NCBI GenBank assembly: GCA_900552585.1 | Contig: USAB01000004.1 | Location: 1-48,476 of the forward strand | Reading direction: 5' to 3' | DNA length: 48,476 nucleotides | Source of the DNA: an uncultured Coriobacteriaceae bacterium | GTDB taxonomy: Bacteria > Actinomycetota > Coriobacteriia > Coriobacteriales > Eggerthellaceae | Shown: positions 24,307 to 32,968 of the stretch, in pieces | Numbering within the stretch: the stretch's first letter is position 1 | Layout: every line of letters starts with the position of its first letter | Notes under the pieces: model-generated | What the model was told of the DNA's origin: nothing | The model's database searches: none | Seen by the model: the letters and a program-made list of their open reading frames with translations, nothing else | Translations under genes and position numbers: made by a program

Positions 24307-26826
24307 ATGAATGCCGCACCGCTTGCTCTTACCGTGCTGCTGGCTAACGCTAGCCAGCGGTTTGTCATACCCGTCTACCAGCGTCCCTATTCGTGGGACG
24401 AGGAACAGTGCACCCAGCTGTGGGAAGACATCCTCTCCGTGGGAAAACGCCCTGGTGATCGACATTTCACCGGTTCCGTAGTTTGGATACAGGACGGCAC
24501 AATGTCTGCAGCGGGCGTTACGCCGCTGCTCCTTATCGACGGCCAGCAGCGCATCACGACGGTGGTACTGCTTCTCATCGCGTTGGCAGAGTACGCACGC
24601 GATCATCGGGATGAGCCACTGCACTTTTCTTTCGAGCAAATCGTCAACGGGAACTTCATTGCCATGCCCTATCAGGAAGGGGCGGACCGATACAAGCTCA
24701 CGCTCTCGCAGGGGGACGAGAAGACCTTGCGCAACATGGTGGATCGTTTGCTCGATCCTGATGTTCCGCTTTGCGAAGAGTCGCCGCGTTTGCGTGAAAA
24801 CCTCGACTTGTTTCGCAGAAGGCTTTCTGCCCTTTCCGACGTCAACCTTGTGTGGGATGGTATCCAGCGCCTCGAGGTGGTATCCATCTCCCTCGCTCAG
24901 GGGCAGGATAACCCGCAGCTCATTTTCGAGTCGATGAATTCTACGGGCAAAGACCTCTCGTCGGCCGATCTTATCCGGAACTTCGTGTTGATGGCGCTTC
25001 CCATGGATGAGCAGGAAAAGCTTTACCGGAACCATTGGCGCCGGATTGAGGAGGCTCTCGGGGCCGACAGCTACGATAGCTTGTTCGACGACTTCATTCG
25101 CAACTGGCTAACCGTTATCTATGCGCCTGAACCTCTGAACAGGCGCGATGTGTACCAGGCATTTAAACGCCATACTATTGAGAACGGCTACGACAAAGAC
25201 GGGCGTATCGTCAATTTGCTCAAGGAATTGCAGCGTTTTGCCCGGTACTACGCTTGCGTCACAGAAGGGGCGGAGACCGACCCTGATCTCAAGCGAGCCT
25301 TCGACGCTATCGCTCGGCTCGATACGTCGGTCCTGAACCCTCTTCTCCTGTCGTTCTACGACGACTATGAGTCGGGCGCTTTCACGCGCGATGACTTCCT
25401 TTCCATGCTGAGCACTACCGAAAGCTACGTGTTCCGCCGTGCGGTATGCGATTGCGCAAGTAACTCGCTCGGCAAGTTCTTGCCTTCTATTATTGCGAGA
25501 TTAAACAAGGTTCAGGCCGAGGAGGGCGACTACCGCGAGGCATTCGAGTCGTACCTACTCAACGAGGCAGGGACGAATAGGCGATTTCCTACCGATGCCG
25601 AGTTCTCTCGTGATTTGCTGGTACGAGACTCCTACCATTTCAAAAAATCGTTCTACATGCTTGCCAGGCTTGAGAACAGCTTCCATACCAAGGATCCTCG
25701 CGACTTCAGCGCGGGGGCCTATACCATCGAACACATCATGCCGCAGAATGCTTTGGCACACGCCGAATGGCGTGACATGCTAGGGGCTGAGTGCGAGGAA
25801 GATTTCGAGACTCTGGTCAACAACATAGGGAACCTGACGCTTGCTGCCTACAATTCAGAGCTCTCCGATGGTCTGTTCGAGGAGAAGAAAGCACGTGCGG
25901 CAGGCGGCTACGACAACGAGTACATCAGCATTTCGTCCACGCTGAGGGATGCCGATTTATGGGATCGTGCCCATATTGAAGCGCGTGCCGAAGACCTGTG
26001 CGACCGCGCTTTGAAGGTTTGGCGCATACCCGATGTCAAAGAAGAGGTTCGAAGGAAATACGTCGTCGAGAAGAAGGCTGGCGTGCCAAGGCGGTCGAAA
26101 AAGTTCGCGGAGTACGTCTCCGAAGGGCTCATTGCGCCGGGAACCAGGCTTGTGAGCGCGAGCCCTAGTTACGAGGCGGAGGCGACGGTGACCGAGAGGG
26201 GAACGATCAGACTAGTAAACGGGGAAGAGTTCAACAGTCCTTCGCTCGCATCCGCTCGCGCTGCGGCGTTGCAAGGGCGAAGCGGCGCGCGCAACGGCTG
26301 GTACTTCTGGAAGACGGCGGAGGGCAAGGTGCTCGACGAGATACGGAAGGAGTCATGTGCGAACGGTTCTGCGTCGGTTGTTTCCGATTTAAGGCGTTTT
26401 CGAAACACGTTCTGGGACGGTTTCTACGATTTCTGCTCTGCGGACCCCGATTTCGTGGGTGCGTTCGGCGATCCGTCGGGGCGTATGCAGAACGGTGACG
26501 CTTGGGCGTCATTCGGCATCGGCTTGGGAAGATGCCATGTCGGTGTGCTTCTTCTCAGCCGTGACGGGTTTGTCGGGGTGGAAATCTACTGCAGTGATAA
26601 GGATGCGTACCAGGGCCTCTGGAACAACAGGGACTCGGCAGAGAAGATGGTCTCCGACCTTGACGGGGAGATTGTCTGGGACGATATCGATATGGACAAG
26701 AAGTCGCGAACGGTAACTGCGAAGAAGGCCGCAAATTTCGATGCTGACGACTGGGATGCCATGTATTCCTGGATTGCGCAGTGGATGTGCCGGATGAAGG
26801 CCATTGCGATGCGGTTTGCGGGATAG
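24307..26826 (+). CDS. GmrSD-like DUF262/DUF1524 nuclease with DUF4357 and DUF4268
   Basis: 839-residue putative Type IV-like restriction protein. (1) DUF262/GmrS-type domain with IPVYQRPYSW (21-30) and DGQQR (78-82), the ParB-like nucleotide-hydrolysing motifs. (2) DUF1524/GmrD-type HNH nuclease with IEHIMPQN (474-481) and NNIGNLTL. (3) DUF4357-like segment near 638-680 (NGEEFNSPSLASARAA, NGWYFWK). (4) DUF4268-like C-terminus, about 690-835 (FWDGFYDFC, WNNRDSAEKM). GmrSD relatives cut modified phage DNA. TAGGAG precedes the ATG and the gene stands alone. All visible catalytic residues are present. Confidence 0.85.
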   Translation: MNAAPLALTVLLANASQRFVIPVYQRPYSWDEEQCTQLWEDILSVGKRPGDRHFTGSVVWIQDGTMSAAGVTPLLLIDGQQRITTVVLLLIALAEYARDHRDEPLHFSFEQIVNGNFIAMPYQEGADRYKLTLSQGDEKTLRNMVDRLLDPDVPLCEESPRLRENLDLFRRRLSALSDVNLVWDGIQRLEVVSISLAQGQDNPQLIFESMNSTGKDLSSADLIRNFVLMALPMDEQEKLYRNHWRRIEEALGADSYDSLFDDFIRNWLTVIYAPEPLNRRDVYQAFKRHTIENGYDKDGRIVNLLKELQRFARYYACVTEGAETDPDLKRAFDAIARLDTSVLNPLLLSFYDDYESGAFTRDDFLSMLSTTESYVFRRAVCDCASNSLGKFLPSIIARLNKVQAEEGDYREAFESYLLNEAGTNRRFPTDAEFSRDLLVRDSYHFKKSFYMLARLENSFHTKDPRDFSAGAYTIEHIMPQNALAHAEWRDMLGAECEEDFETLVNNIGNLTLAAYNSELSDGLFEEKKARAAGGYDNEYISISSTLRDADLWDRAHIEARAEDLCDRALKVWRIPDVKEEVRRKYVVEKKAGVPRRSKKFAEYVSEGLIAPGTRLVSASPSYEAEATVTERGTIRLVNGEEFNSPSLASARAAALQGRSGARNGWYFWKTAEGKVLDEIRKESCANGSASVVSDLRRFRNTFWDGFYDFCSADPDFVGAFGDPSGRMQNGDAWASFGIGLGRCHVGVLLLSRDGFVGVEIYCSDKDAYQGLWNNRDSAEKMVSDLDGEIVWDDIDMDKKSRTVTAKKAANFDADDWDAMYSWIAQWMCRMKAIAMRFAG

Positions 26827-26903
26827 GATTTCTTCCAGAGAATGCCGTCCCGCCAGCTTTCGGCAGACGTCAGAGTGACAACAGACGAGAAGGAGGAGCC
26901 CCC

Positions 26904-27554
26904 ATGGGGAAGATAGTTGCCGTCAACGCGAGCCCGCGTATCAAATTCAACACCGGCTCCCTTGTGCGCGAGGCCGCGCGAGGCGCCGAGAGCCAGGGTG
27001 CGCAGGTGCAGACGTTCGACCTTGCGAGGCTGGAAAAGCATAGCGGGTGCATGTCGTGCTTCGCCTGCAAGCTGCCCCCGAACGAGGGTACCTGCGTCTT
27101 CAAGGACGGCCTTGCCCCCGTGCTTTCGGCTATCAGGGAAGCCGACGGCCTGATCATCGGTACGCCCAACTACCTGGGCGACGCCACGGCCGAGTTTAAA
27201 GCGCTGCTCGAACGACTGGTGTTCCAGCGCCTTACCTATCGTCATGAACCGCGTTTCTACGATTTTCGGCGCATTCCCGTGCTGTTCGTCATGACCAGCA
27301 ACGCTCCCGTCGATACCTACGATGATTTCGGCTACAGCGCGATCGTTGCGCGCTATAAGGGCACCCTCGAAACGATGGTGGGCGACACGAAGACTCTCCT
27401 TGTTGGCGAGACGATGCAGGTGAAGAACTACGACCGCTACAACTGGGACCTTTTCGACGCCGAGGCGCGCAAGAAGCGCCACGAGGACGTGTTCCCCAAA
27501 GAGCTGGAACACGCCTTCCAGCTGGGAAGCGAAATGGTGTCGAACCCCTGGTAG
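26904..27554 (+). CDS. iron-sulfur flavoprotein / flavodoxin-fold reductase
   Basis: 216 residues of the NADPH-dependent FMN reductase/iron-sulfur flavoprotein family. The N-terminal VNASPRIKFNTGSL is the FMN-phosphate loop. C49, C52, C55 and C64 (CMSCFACK, then C) give the compact cluster motif of these redox proteins. IIGTPNYLGDATAEFKALLE is the second flavin-binding loop. AAGGAGGAG precedes the ATG by six bases. It converges on a nitroreductase gene and probably takes part in low-potential electron transfer or detoxification; the substrate is unknown. Confidence 0.82.
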   Translation: MGKIVAVNASPRIKFNTGSLVREAARGAESQGAQVQTFDLARLEKHSGCMSCFACKLPPNEGTCVFKDGLAPVLSAIREADGLIIGTPNYLGDATAEFKALLERLVFQRLTYRHEPRFYDFRRIPVLFVMTSNAPVDTYDDFGYSAIVARYKGTLETMVGDTKTLLVGETMQVKNYDRYNWDLFDAEARKKRHEDVFPKELEHAFQLGSEMVSNPW

Positions 27555-27622
27555 GGCGTGCCAAGCGGGGCGCTGGGTCAAAGGTCCGCGCATCTGTCGC
27601 ACCGCACGCCTTCCGCTGACCG

Positions 27623-28450
27623 CTAGCCCAGCGGCAACGCGCCGTCTACCGTGTAGGTGATGACGTATTCGGTGCGGTCGGGCGCTTCGATGCCCGGGTC
27701 GCTTTCCGCGAACGTTCCCACAAGGCCGGCTTCCTGCGCGGCAATTTCGAAGTGGCAGAGGGCAATGCCCAGGTCGACCTTCTGGATGTCGCCGGTTGCC
27801 TCGCGCGCGTAGCCCTTCGACTTGTGCTCGTAGAAATGCACCTTGTTGCCATCGACGACCACCCGCCACGGCTGTTTGTTGGTCGCCGAAGGCGCCTAGC
27901 GCACCATTTGAAGTGGCGCGGCGAGTGCGCCGGCGTTCGCTTCCGTCAGGGGATGGGCGAAATCGCCCGCGAAGAAGAGCTCGTTGAACGGTACGCGTTC
28001 GTCCGATTTCATCTTCTTGCGCATGAGGGTCTCGCGCTTTGATTTCTTTTCAGCGGCATAGCCGATCGGCGCGACCGCCGGCATCACTTCGTCTTCGGCG
28101 ACGTCCATCGCCCTTTCGAACGCCTTGCGGTCGAGCGTGCCGGCCAGCCAGACCGTTCCCAGCCCCAACGTCGTGGTGAACAGGACGAGTTTCTCGAACG
28201 AGTAGCCGAAGGCGAGCTCGGCGTGCTCTTGGCGCTTGCACTTCGCACCGATGTAGGTTTCGGCGCCCAGGATCACGGGGCTCGAAAGCCCGTATTTCTC
28301 CCGGTCGAGGATACGGAAGGTGATGGGCACCCCGAAGGGGTTGGCGTCGTCGGCGATGAAGCGCTCCAGTTCGGCGATTGTTTCGGGCGCGACCGGCTGG
28401 TCGCTGAAGGTGCGCACGCTCTTGCGCGCTTTGATGGTGGCGGTGTTCAT
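27623..28450 (-). pseudogene. nitroreductase family protein interrupted by one TAG
   Basis: The frame from the ATG at 28450 (AAAGGACG upstream) encodes MNTATIKARKSVRTFSDQPV with the conserved RKSVR flavin contact, then LGLGTVWLAGT. At 27896 a TAG follows LQMVR. The same frame continues APSATNKQPWRVVVDG and on to a normal stop at 27623. Relatives have RWAPSATNKQPWR here, so TAG replaces a Trp codon and nothing else is damaged. Read through, the protein would be 275 residues. Either a recent nonsense mutation or amber read-through. The truncated 184-residue product would lack the C-terminal half of the FMN site. Confidence 0.8.
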
Positions 28451-28499
28451 AGGTTCGTCCTTTGTGAGAGATGGCGGCGCGGGTAGCGTTCCCGCGGGG

Positions 28500-29510
28500 T
28501 TAATCGGCGTGGATGGAAAGGAGCGTCTTGCCCCGCGAATGGCCGGTGCGCACGACTTCGAGCGCTTCGTTGACCTGGGCGAGCTCGAAGGTGCGGTCGA
28601 TCGACACCGTGAGAGGCTGCTCTGCGGGGAAGAGGCGGTCGATCTGCGCGAGCTGCGCGCCGTCTTCGTGGACGAAGACGAAGTCGTAGGTCTGATCCTT
28701 GCGGGCCGCCATCTTGTCGAACTTGCGTCCGGCAATGCCGAACAGGGCGCGCTTCACGGCCGGAAGGCCGGCGCGCCGGGCGAAGCGGCCGTTCGGTAGG
28801 CCGCGCAGGGAAACCAGACGGCCGCCTTCTTTCAGGATGCGGAACTCTTTGGGCAATTCGGCTTCGCCCAGGGTGTCGAGCACGCAGTCGACGTTGTGGG
28901 GCACCTCGGCGTAGTCCTGCGTTTTGTAGTCGACGAAGACCTGGGCGCCCAGTTTGCGAACGCGCTCTTCGTTGCGGGCGCTGCCGCTGGTGGCCACCGT
29001 GAGCCCGCGGCGCGTGGCGATGGGAATAGCCATGGCGCCCAGGCTGCCCGTGCCGCCCGAGATGAACAGCGTCTGCCCGGGCTGCGCGTCCATTAGGTCG
29101 AGCGCCTGCAGCGCGGTGAGCGCGGTGAGCGGCACGCAGGCCGCCTCTTCCAGGGAAAGGTAGCCAGGCACGGGCGCAAGGGCCGATTCGTCGACGGCGG
29201 CGTATTCGGCGAAGGCGCCGATCTTGGCGAGCGGCATGCGGCCGTAGACGCGATCGCCTTCCTTGAAGGCGCGCGCGTTCGACCCGGCCTTCACCACCGT
29301 GCCCGAAAACTCGTTGCCCATCACGAGCGGCAGGCGGTAGGGCGTGATGAGCCGCACTTCGCCGCGGACGATCATGTTGTCGAGCGGGTTCACCGCCGCC
29401 GTATGGATGCGCACGAGCACTTCGCCGGGTGCGGGTTCGGGCACGGGGATGTCTGCAACGGCAAGGTCGGTGCCGTTCTTGTCGTATCGGTTGAGGATCG
29501 CTGCCTTCAT
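28500..29510 (-). CDS. zinc-free medium-chain reductase (quinone oxidoreductase-like)
   Basis: 336 residues of the medium-chain dehydrogenase/reductase superfamily. GroES-like N-terminal domain with AAVNPLDNMIVRG and GNEFSGTVV; Rossmann motif SGGTGSLG near 150-157. The catalytic-zinc Cys and His are absent, so it resembles NADP-dependent quinone or enoyl reductases. Its ATG overlaps the Rrf2 stop (ATGA), so it is translated after the regulator, and the nitroreductase gene follows 49 bases later. The three form a probable oxidative or electrophile stress operon. Confidence 0.82.
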   Translation of the reverse strand: MKAAILNRYDKNGTDLAVADIPVPEPAPGEVLVRIHTAAVNPLDNMIVRGEVRLITPYRLPLVMGNEFSGTVVKAGSNARAFKEGDRVYGRMPLAKIGAFAEYAAVDESALAPVPGYLSLEEAACVPLTALTALQALDLMDAQPGQTLFISGGTGSLGAMAIPIATRRGLTVATSGSARNEERVRKLGAQVFVDYKTQDYAEVPHNVDCVLDTLGEAELPKEFRILKEGGRLVSLRGLPNGRFARRAGLPAVKRALFGIAGRKFDKMAARKDQTYDFVFVHEDGAQLAQIDRLFPAEQPLTVSIDRTFELAQVNEALEVVRTGHSRGKTLLSIHAD

Positions 29511-29959
29511 CGGAGGTCGCCTTTCTGTTCGGGGTTCTGCGCATCGATATGGGCGCGCATCTGCGCGATGCAGTCCGCCAGCGTGGTGCCGGCGAGCTTG
29601 CGCTCGACCGTCTGCTCCGCTTCACGGAACATCCCATTGAGCACGGGGCGGATGTTCCTGCCCACGATGCAGGCGTCGCTGGGGTTCTGGTGGATGTCGA
29701 ACACGTGGACCGCTTCGGTCTCTTCGACCGCGCGGTACACGTCGAGCAGCGCGATGTCGCGCGGGGTTTCGATCAGGGAAAACCCGGGGACGCCGCGATG
29801 GCTTTCGATGATGCCGGCGCGGCTCAACCGGGTGGCCACTTTGCGGATGTAGCTGGCGTTGGTGCCGACGCTGCGCGCAATCTGCTCGGAGCTCAGCGGG
29901 GATTCCGCTTCGGATACGAGTATCAGCAAGTGGATGGCCGTGGAGAACTTGGTGTCCAT
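29507..29959 (-). CDS. Rrf2 family transcriptional regulator
   Basis: 150 residues. Winged helix-turn-helix over about 1-65 (MDTKFSTAIHLLILVSE, SSEQIARSVGTNASYIRKV), then a dimerisation region. The cluster-ligating triple Cys of IscR/NsrR is missing; only two separate Cys remain, so it is probably not an Fe-S sensor of that type. The ATG at 29959 has an AAAGGGG site. It heads the operon with the reductase and nitroreductase. A 7-5-7 palindrome 38 bases upstream is almost certainly its own operator. Confidence 0.88.
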   Translation of the reverse strand: MDTKFSTAIHLLILVSEAESPLSSEQIARSVGTNASYIRKVATRLSRAGIIESHRGVPGFSLIETPRDIALLDVYRAVEETEAVHVFDIHQNPSDACIVGRNIRPVLNGMFREAEQTVERKLAGTTLADCIAQMRAHIDAQNPEQKGDLR

Positions 29960-29996
29960 GCGCGTTGCCCCTTTCTTCTCGTCGTGTTGCGAGAAG

Positions 29997-30015
29997 TGTA
30001 TCAGCAAATGATACA
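29997..30015. promoter_or_regulatory. Rrf2 operator palindrome
   Basis: TGTATCA, spacer GCAAA, TGATACA: a perfect 7-bp inverted repeat in the divergent space before the Rrf2 gene. A degenerate version of it stands at the same distance before the Rrf2 relic at 42452-42470, which supports a real binding site. Confidence 0.8.
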
Positions 30016-30178
30016 ACTAGGCGCACGCGCACGGTTTCACCACAAGCTGCCGCCCGGCATTGCGTCGCGGATTTCCGTTTCCAGCTCTCCCCGGCGGCGG
30101 AAGAGCCAGGCGGGGGCGATCCTCTTTGTGCCCCGCTTCGAGTCGCTTCGTTAAGTTGTGGTAAATTATCATTTCGCT

Positions 30179-31597
30179 ATGGATATATTCTCAATTCTCA
30201 ATCAGATAGATGGTGCCGTATGGGGGCCGGCGATGATCGCCCTTCTCCTGGGTACTCATTTGTTCCTTACCTGCCGCCTTCGGTTCCCGCAACGCAGGCT
30301 TGGCCAGGCAATACGGATGTCGGTTGTGGAAGACGAAGGAGCCGAAGGCGACGTCAGCCAATTCGGCGCCTTGGTCACGGCTCTTGCTGGCACTATCGGA
30401 ACGGGTTCTATCGTTGGCGTTGCCACGGCGATTATTGCCGGTGGGCCCGGAGCGGTCTTCTGGATGTGGCTGACGGGCGTTTTCGGCATTGCAACGAAAT
30501 ATGCCGAGGTCTACATTTCCGTACGCTACCGCGTGAAGGATCATCGCGGCGAGATGCTCGGCGGCGCCATGTACGCGTGGGAACGCGCGTTCAAGCGCCC
30601 AGACGGCAGCACCCCCGGTTGGGCGAAGCTGGGCGCCGTGCTCTTCGCTGCCTTCGCCGTTGTAGCCACCTTGGGAACCGGTTCTGCCGTGCAGGCTTCC
30701 GCGATGACGGGCATCATCTGCGGAAACTTCCCCTTCATTCCCAAGTGGGTCCTGGCGATTATCATCTGCGCGCTGGTGGCGCTGGTCATTTTCGGCGGCG
30801 TGAGAAGCATCGCCACCGTTTGCGAGAAGCTGGTTCCCATCATGGCGGTTCTTTACGCGGGTGGCTGCATCGTCATTCTCATTGCGAACGGCAGTTATCT
30901 GGGGGATGCCATTGGGATGATTCTGGATTGCGCCTTCACCGGCAGGGCGGTCTTCGGCGGTGCGCTGGGTAGCGGAATCCTGTGCGCGCTGCAGTTCGGC
31001 TGCGCGCGCGGCCTGTTCTCGAATGAGTCCGGCCTGGGCACCGCGCCTATTGTTGCGGCGGCGGCTTCGACCAAGAACCCGGCCCGTCAGGCGCTTGTTG
31101 CCTCCACCGGCACGTTCTGGTCCACGGTTGTGATCTGCCTGATGACCGGCATCGTCCTTGTCAGCACCATGCTTGCGCACCCCGAGATTGTAACGAGCGG
31201 GACGCTTTCCCAAGGCGCCGACCTTGCCAATGCCGCTTTTGCGACCATTCCCTACATCGGCACTCCCGTGCTGGTTATCGGCATGGTGAGCTTTGCCTAC
31301 TCCACAATCCTGGGGTGGAGCTATTACGGGAACCGCTGCGTTACCTACCTCTTCGGGAAGCGCGCCGTCCTTCCTTATCAGATCATCTACGTGCTGGTGG
31401 GCTTTTTCGGGGCCATTGGCGTGGGGGACATTGTCTGGACCATTTCCGACATCGGGAACGCTCTCATGGCTATTCCGAACATCATTCTTGTGCTGCTGCT
31501 TTCAGGCGAGATTGCCCGGGCAACCAAGCACTACCTCTACGATGGCAACCTTGACGAACGGTTCGATGAGGAAATCCCTGTCGTCCAGAGCAAGTAA
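30179..31597 (+). CDS. alanine/glycine:cation symporter family protein (AGCS)
   Basis: 472-residue membrane transporter with about 11 hydrophobic segments. Family motifs are GTIGTGSIVGVATAI, GGPGAVFWMW, FSNESGLGTAPI and YSTILGWSYYGNR. It is expected to import alanine, glycine or a related small amino acid with sodium or protons. The ATG at 30179 begins MDIFSILNQIDGAVWGP, typical for the family. A longer frame opens at a GTG seven codons earlier; neither has a strong ribosome site. The 3' 190 bases recur at 35678. Confidence 0.9.
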   Translation: MDIFSILNQIDGAVWGPAMIALLLGTHLFLTCRLRFPQRRLGQAIRMSVVEDEGAEGDVSQFGALVTALAGTIGTGSIVGVATAIIAGGPGAVFWMWLTGVFGIATKYAEVYISVRYRVKDHRGEMLGGAMYAWERAFKRPDGSTPGWAKLGAVLFAAFAVVATLGTGSAVQASAMTGIICGNFPFIPKWVLAIIICALVALVIFGGVRSIATVCEKLVPIMAVLYAGGCIVILIANGSYLGDAIGMILDCAFTGRAVFGGALGSGILCALQFGCARGLFSNESGLGTAPIVAAAASTKNPARQALVASTGTFWSTVVICLMTGIVLVSTMLAHPEIVTSGTLSQGADLANAAFATIPYIGTPVLVIGMVSFAYSTILGWSYYGNRCVTYLFGKRAVLPYQIIYVLVGFFGAIGVGDIVWTISDIGNALMAIPNIILVLLLSGEIARATKHYLYDGNLDERFDEEIPVVQSK

Positions 31598-31756
31598 GGT
31601 TTTGGCTGGATAGTGCGACCGTCGTTCTCACAATGCGCCGGCGCACGCCGGGCGTGACAAGCGGGTTGCCGGCAGAGGGGACACCGGCTGCCAATCGGGC
31701 TGCGCGATACCGGTGCGCGATATTTAAATTAGAGGTGAATAATTCTTGCTGGCATA

Positions 31757-31786
31757 TTGACAAAATCTGGGAATGTCTATCATCTG
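31757..31786 (+). promoter_or_regulatory. candidate promoter of the secreted SH3-like gene
   Basis: TTGACA at 31757-31762 and TATCAT 15 bases further on, about 45 bases before the ATG at 31832. The spacer is shorter than ideal, so this is a tentative call. Confidence 0.3.
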
Positions 31787-31831
31787 AGGCAGTAGGAATG
31801 CGGCAGTTCCTTGAGAGGGAAAGGGGAGCAA

Positions 31832-32758
31832 ATGGAACGCAGAATGAACCATCAGATGGTACCTTTTGCAGCGGCATGCGTCGCCATGCTTGCGACTGTT
31901 TTGTTCGGCTTCATGCTGATAGGAGCGCAGCCGGCGCAGGCTGCCACGGCGCAGAATGTCACGTTGATCGGCACGCATTCGAAGGCAAACGCCTCTGCCG
32001 CCTATACGAAAACCGTTAAGAAGTATGACATCACCGGTGATAAGAAAGCCGACACCATCACGGTTAAGACGCAGCGTAAGAATCAGGGCTATCTCATGTA
32101 CGTGAAAGTGTACGTGAACGGCAAGAAGGCCAAGACCTTGTCGCTGAATTCTTCGGGCATTGTGACAAAGGTGCAGTATCTGCGCACCTCGGCAAAGAAA
32201 CCGTTTCTGTACATCTCGTTGACCGGCGTCAACTGCGATGGCATCTACGGAGTGTATGGCTATAAGTCCGGCAAGCTGGTGAAGCTGGTCAACAAGACGA
32301 GCAATATCGCGCAGAAGTATGGCACTCACATGTTCATCCCTTCGGCGAAGGCAAAGGGAAAGAAGGTTGCCGTGACGTTCGATTCCATGACGTACACTAT
32401 GGGCGATGCCAACTACATCTATTACTACACGCCCAGGGCGGGCAAGCTGGTGCGCACTAGCGCCACCGCAACGGGGCTGAAGAACTTCAATGGCACCAAG
32501 ACCCTGAAGAATCAGCCGCTATCTCTTGATACGAAGATTTATGCCAATGCCGGCGACAGCAAGGCTGCTTTCACTGCTAAGGAGAAGTCGAAGGTGACCA
32601 TCCTGAAGCTGAGGACCATCGATCAGCGTCCGTGGCTGTACGTGAAAACCGCGAGTGGCAAAACCGGCTGGATCAAGGGCGTCCACGGTGCTGTATGGGG
32701 TCACGACAACACGGGCAGCTTCGACACGTTGTTCCGCAACCTGCATATGGCCGGTTAG
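31832..32758 (+). CDS. secreted protein with C-terminal SH3-like domain
   Basis: 308 residues. Signal peptide from residue 1 to about 34 (MERRMNH, a hydrophobic core, cleavage near AQAATA). The middle is Lys/Tyr-rich (VKKYDITGDKKADTITVK), a calcium- or wall-associated beta-type layout. The last about 75 residues form an SH3-like domain (KIYANAGDSKAAFTAKE, RPWLYVKTASGKTGWIKG) of the kind that binds cell wall. AAAGGGGAGC precedes the ATG. An internally deleted paralogue lies at 8124. Probably an envelope protein; exact role unknown. Confidence 0.75.
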   Translation: MERRMNHQMVPFAAACVAMLATVLFGFMLIGAQPAQAATAQNVTLIGTHSKANASAAYTKTVKKYDITGDKKADTITVKTQRKNQGYLMYVKVYVNGKKAKTLSLNSSGIVTKVQYLRTSAKKPFLYISLTGVNCDGIYGVYGYKSGKLVKLVNKTSNIAQKYGTHMFIPSAKAKGKKVAVTFDSMTYTMGDANYIYYYTPRAGKLVRTSATATGLKNFNGTKTLKNQPLSLDTKIYANAGDSKAAFTAKEKSKVTILKLRTIDQRPWLYVKTASGKTGWIKGVHGAVWGHDNTGSFDTLFRNLHMAG

Positions 32759-32811
32759 GTGCGAGAGGCGGCACGGTCGTAGATAACTGCGATACGAAAG
32801 CTTGTATAGGG

Positions 32812-32858
32812 GCATGCAAAAAGGGCGTCTGCTTCCGGCAGGCGCCCTTTTTGCATGC
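32812..32858. terminator. bidirectional terminator
   Basis: A long stem (arm GCATGCAAAAAGGGCG and partner, about 20 pairs with one G-T, loop TTCC) with internal A- and T-runs, midway between a plus-strand and a minus-strand gene end. It serves both directions. Confidence 0.9.
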
Positions 32859-32968
32859 TTTGCAAGCGGTGGGCAGGGTCGCTGGCAGCAGTGCGACCGC
32901 AAACGGGTGCCGCCGTCGCCGTCGGCATATGGCCGTGCGGTCGGACGGACGAGCGATGCCTTCGCCTA

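Noticed and set aside
27896..27898. Pyrrolysine at the nitroreductase TAG
   Set aside because: The position is a conserved Trp in relatives, and no methylamine methyltransferase or pyl gene is in the window.
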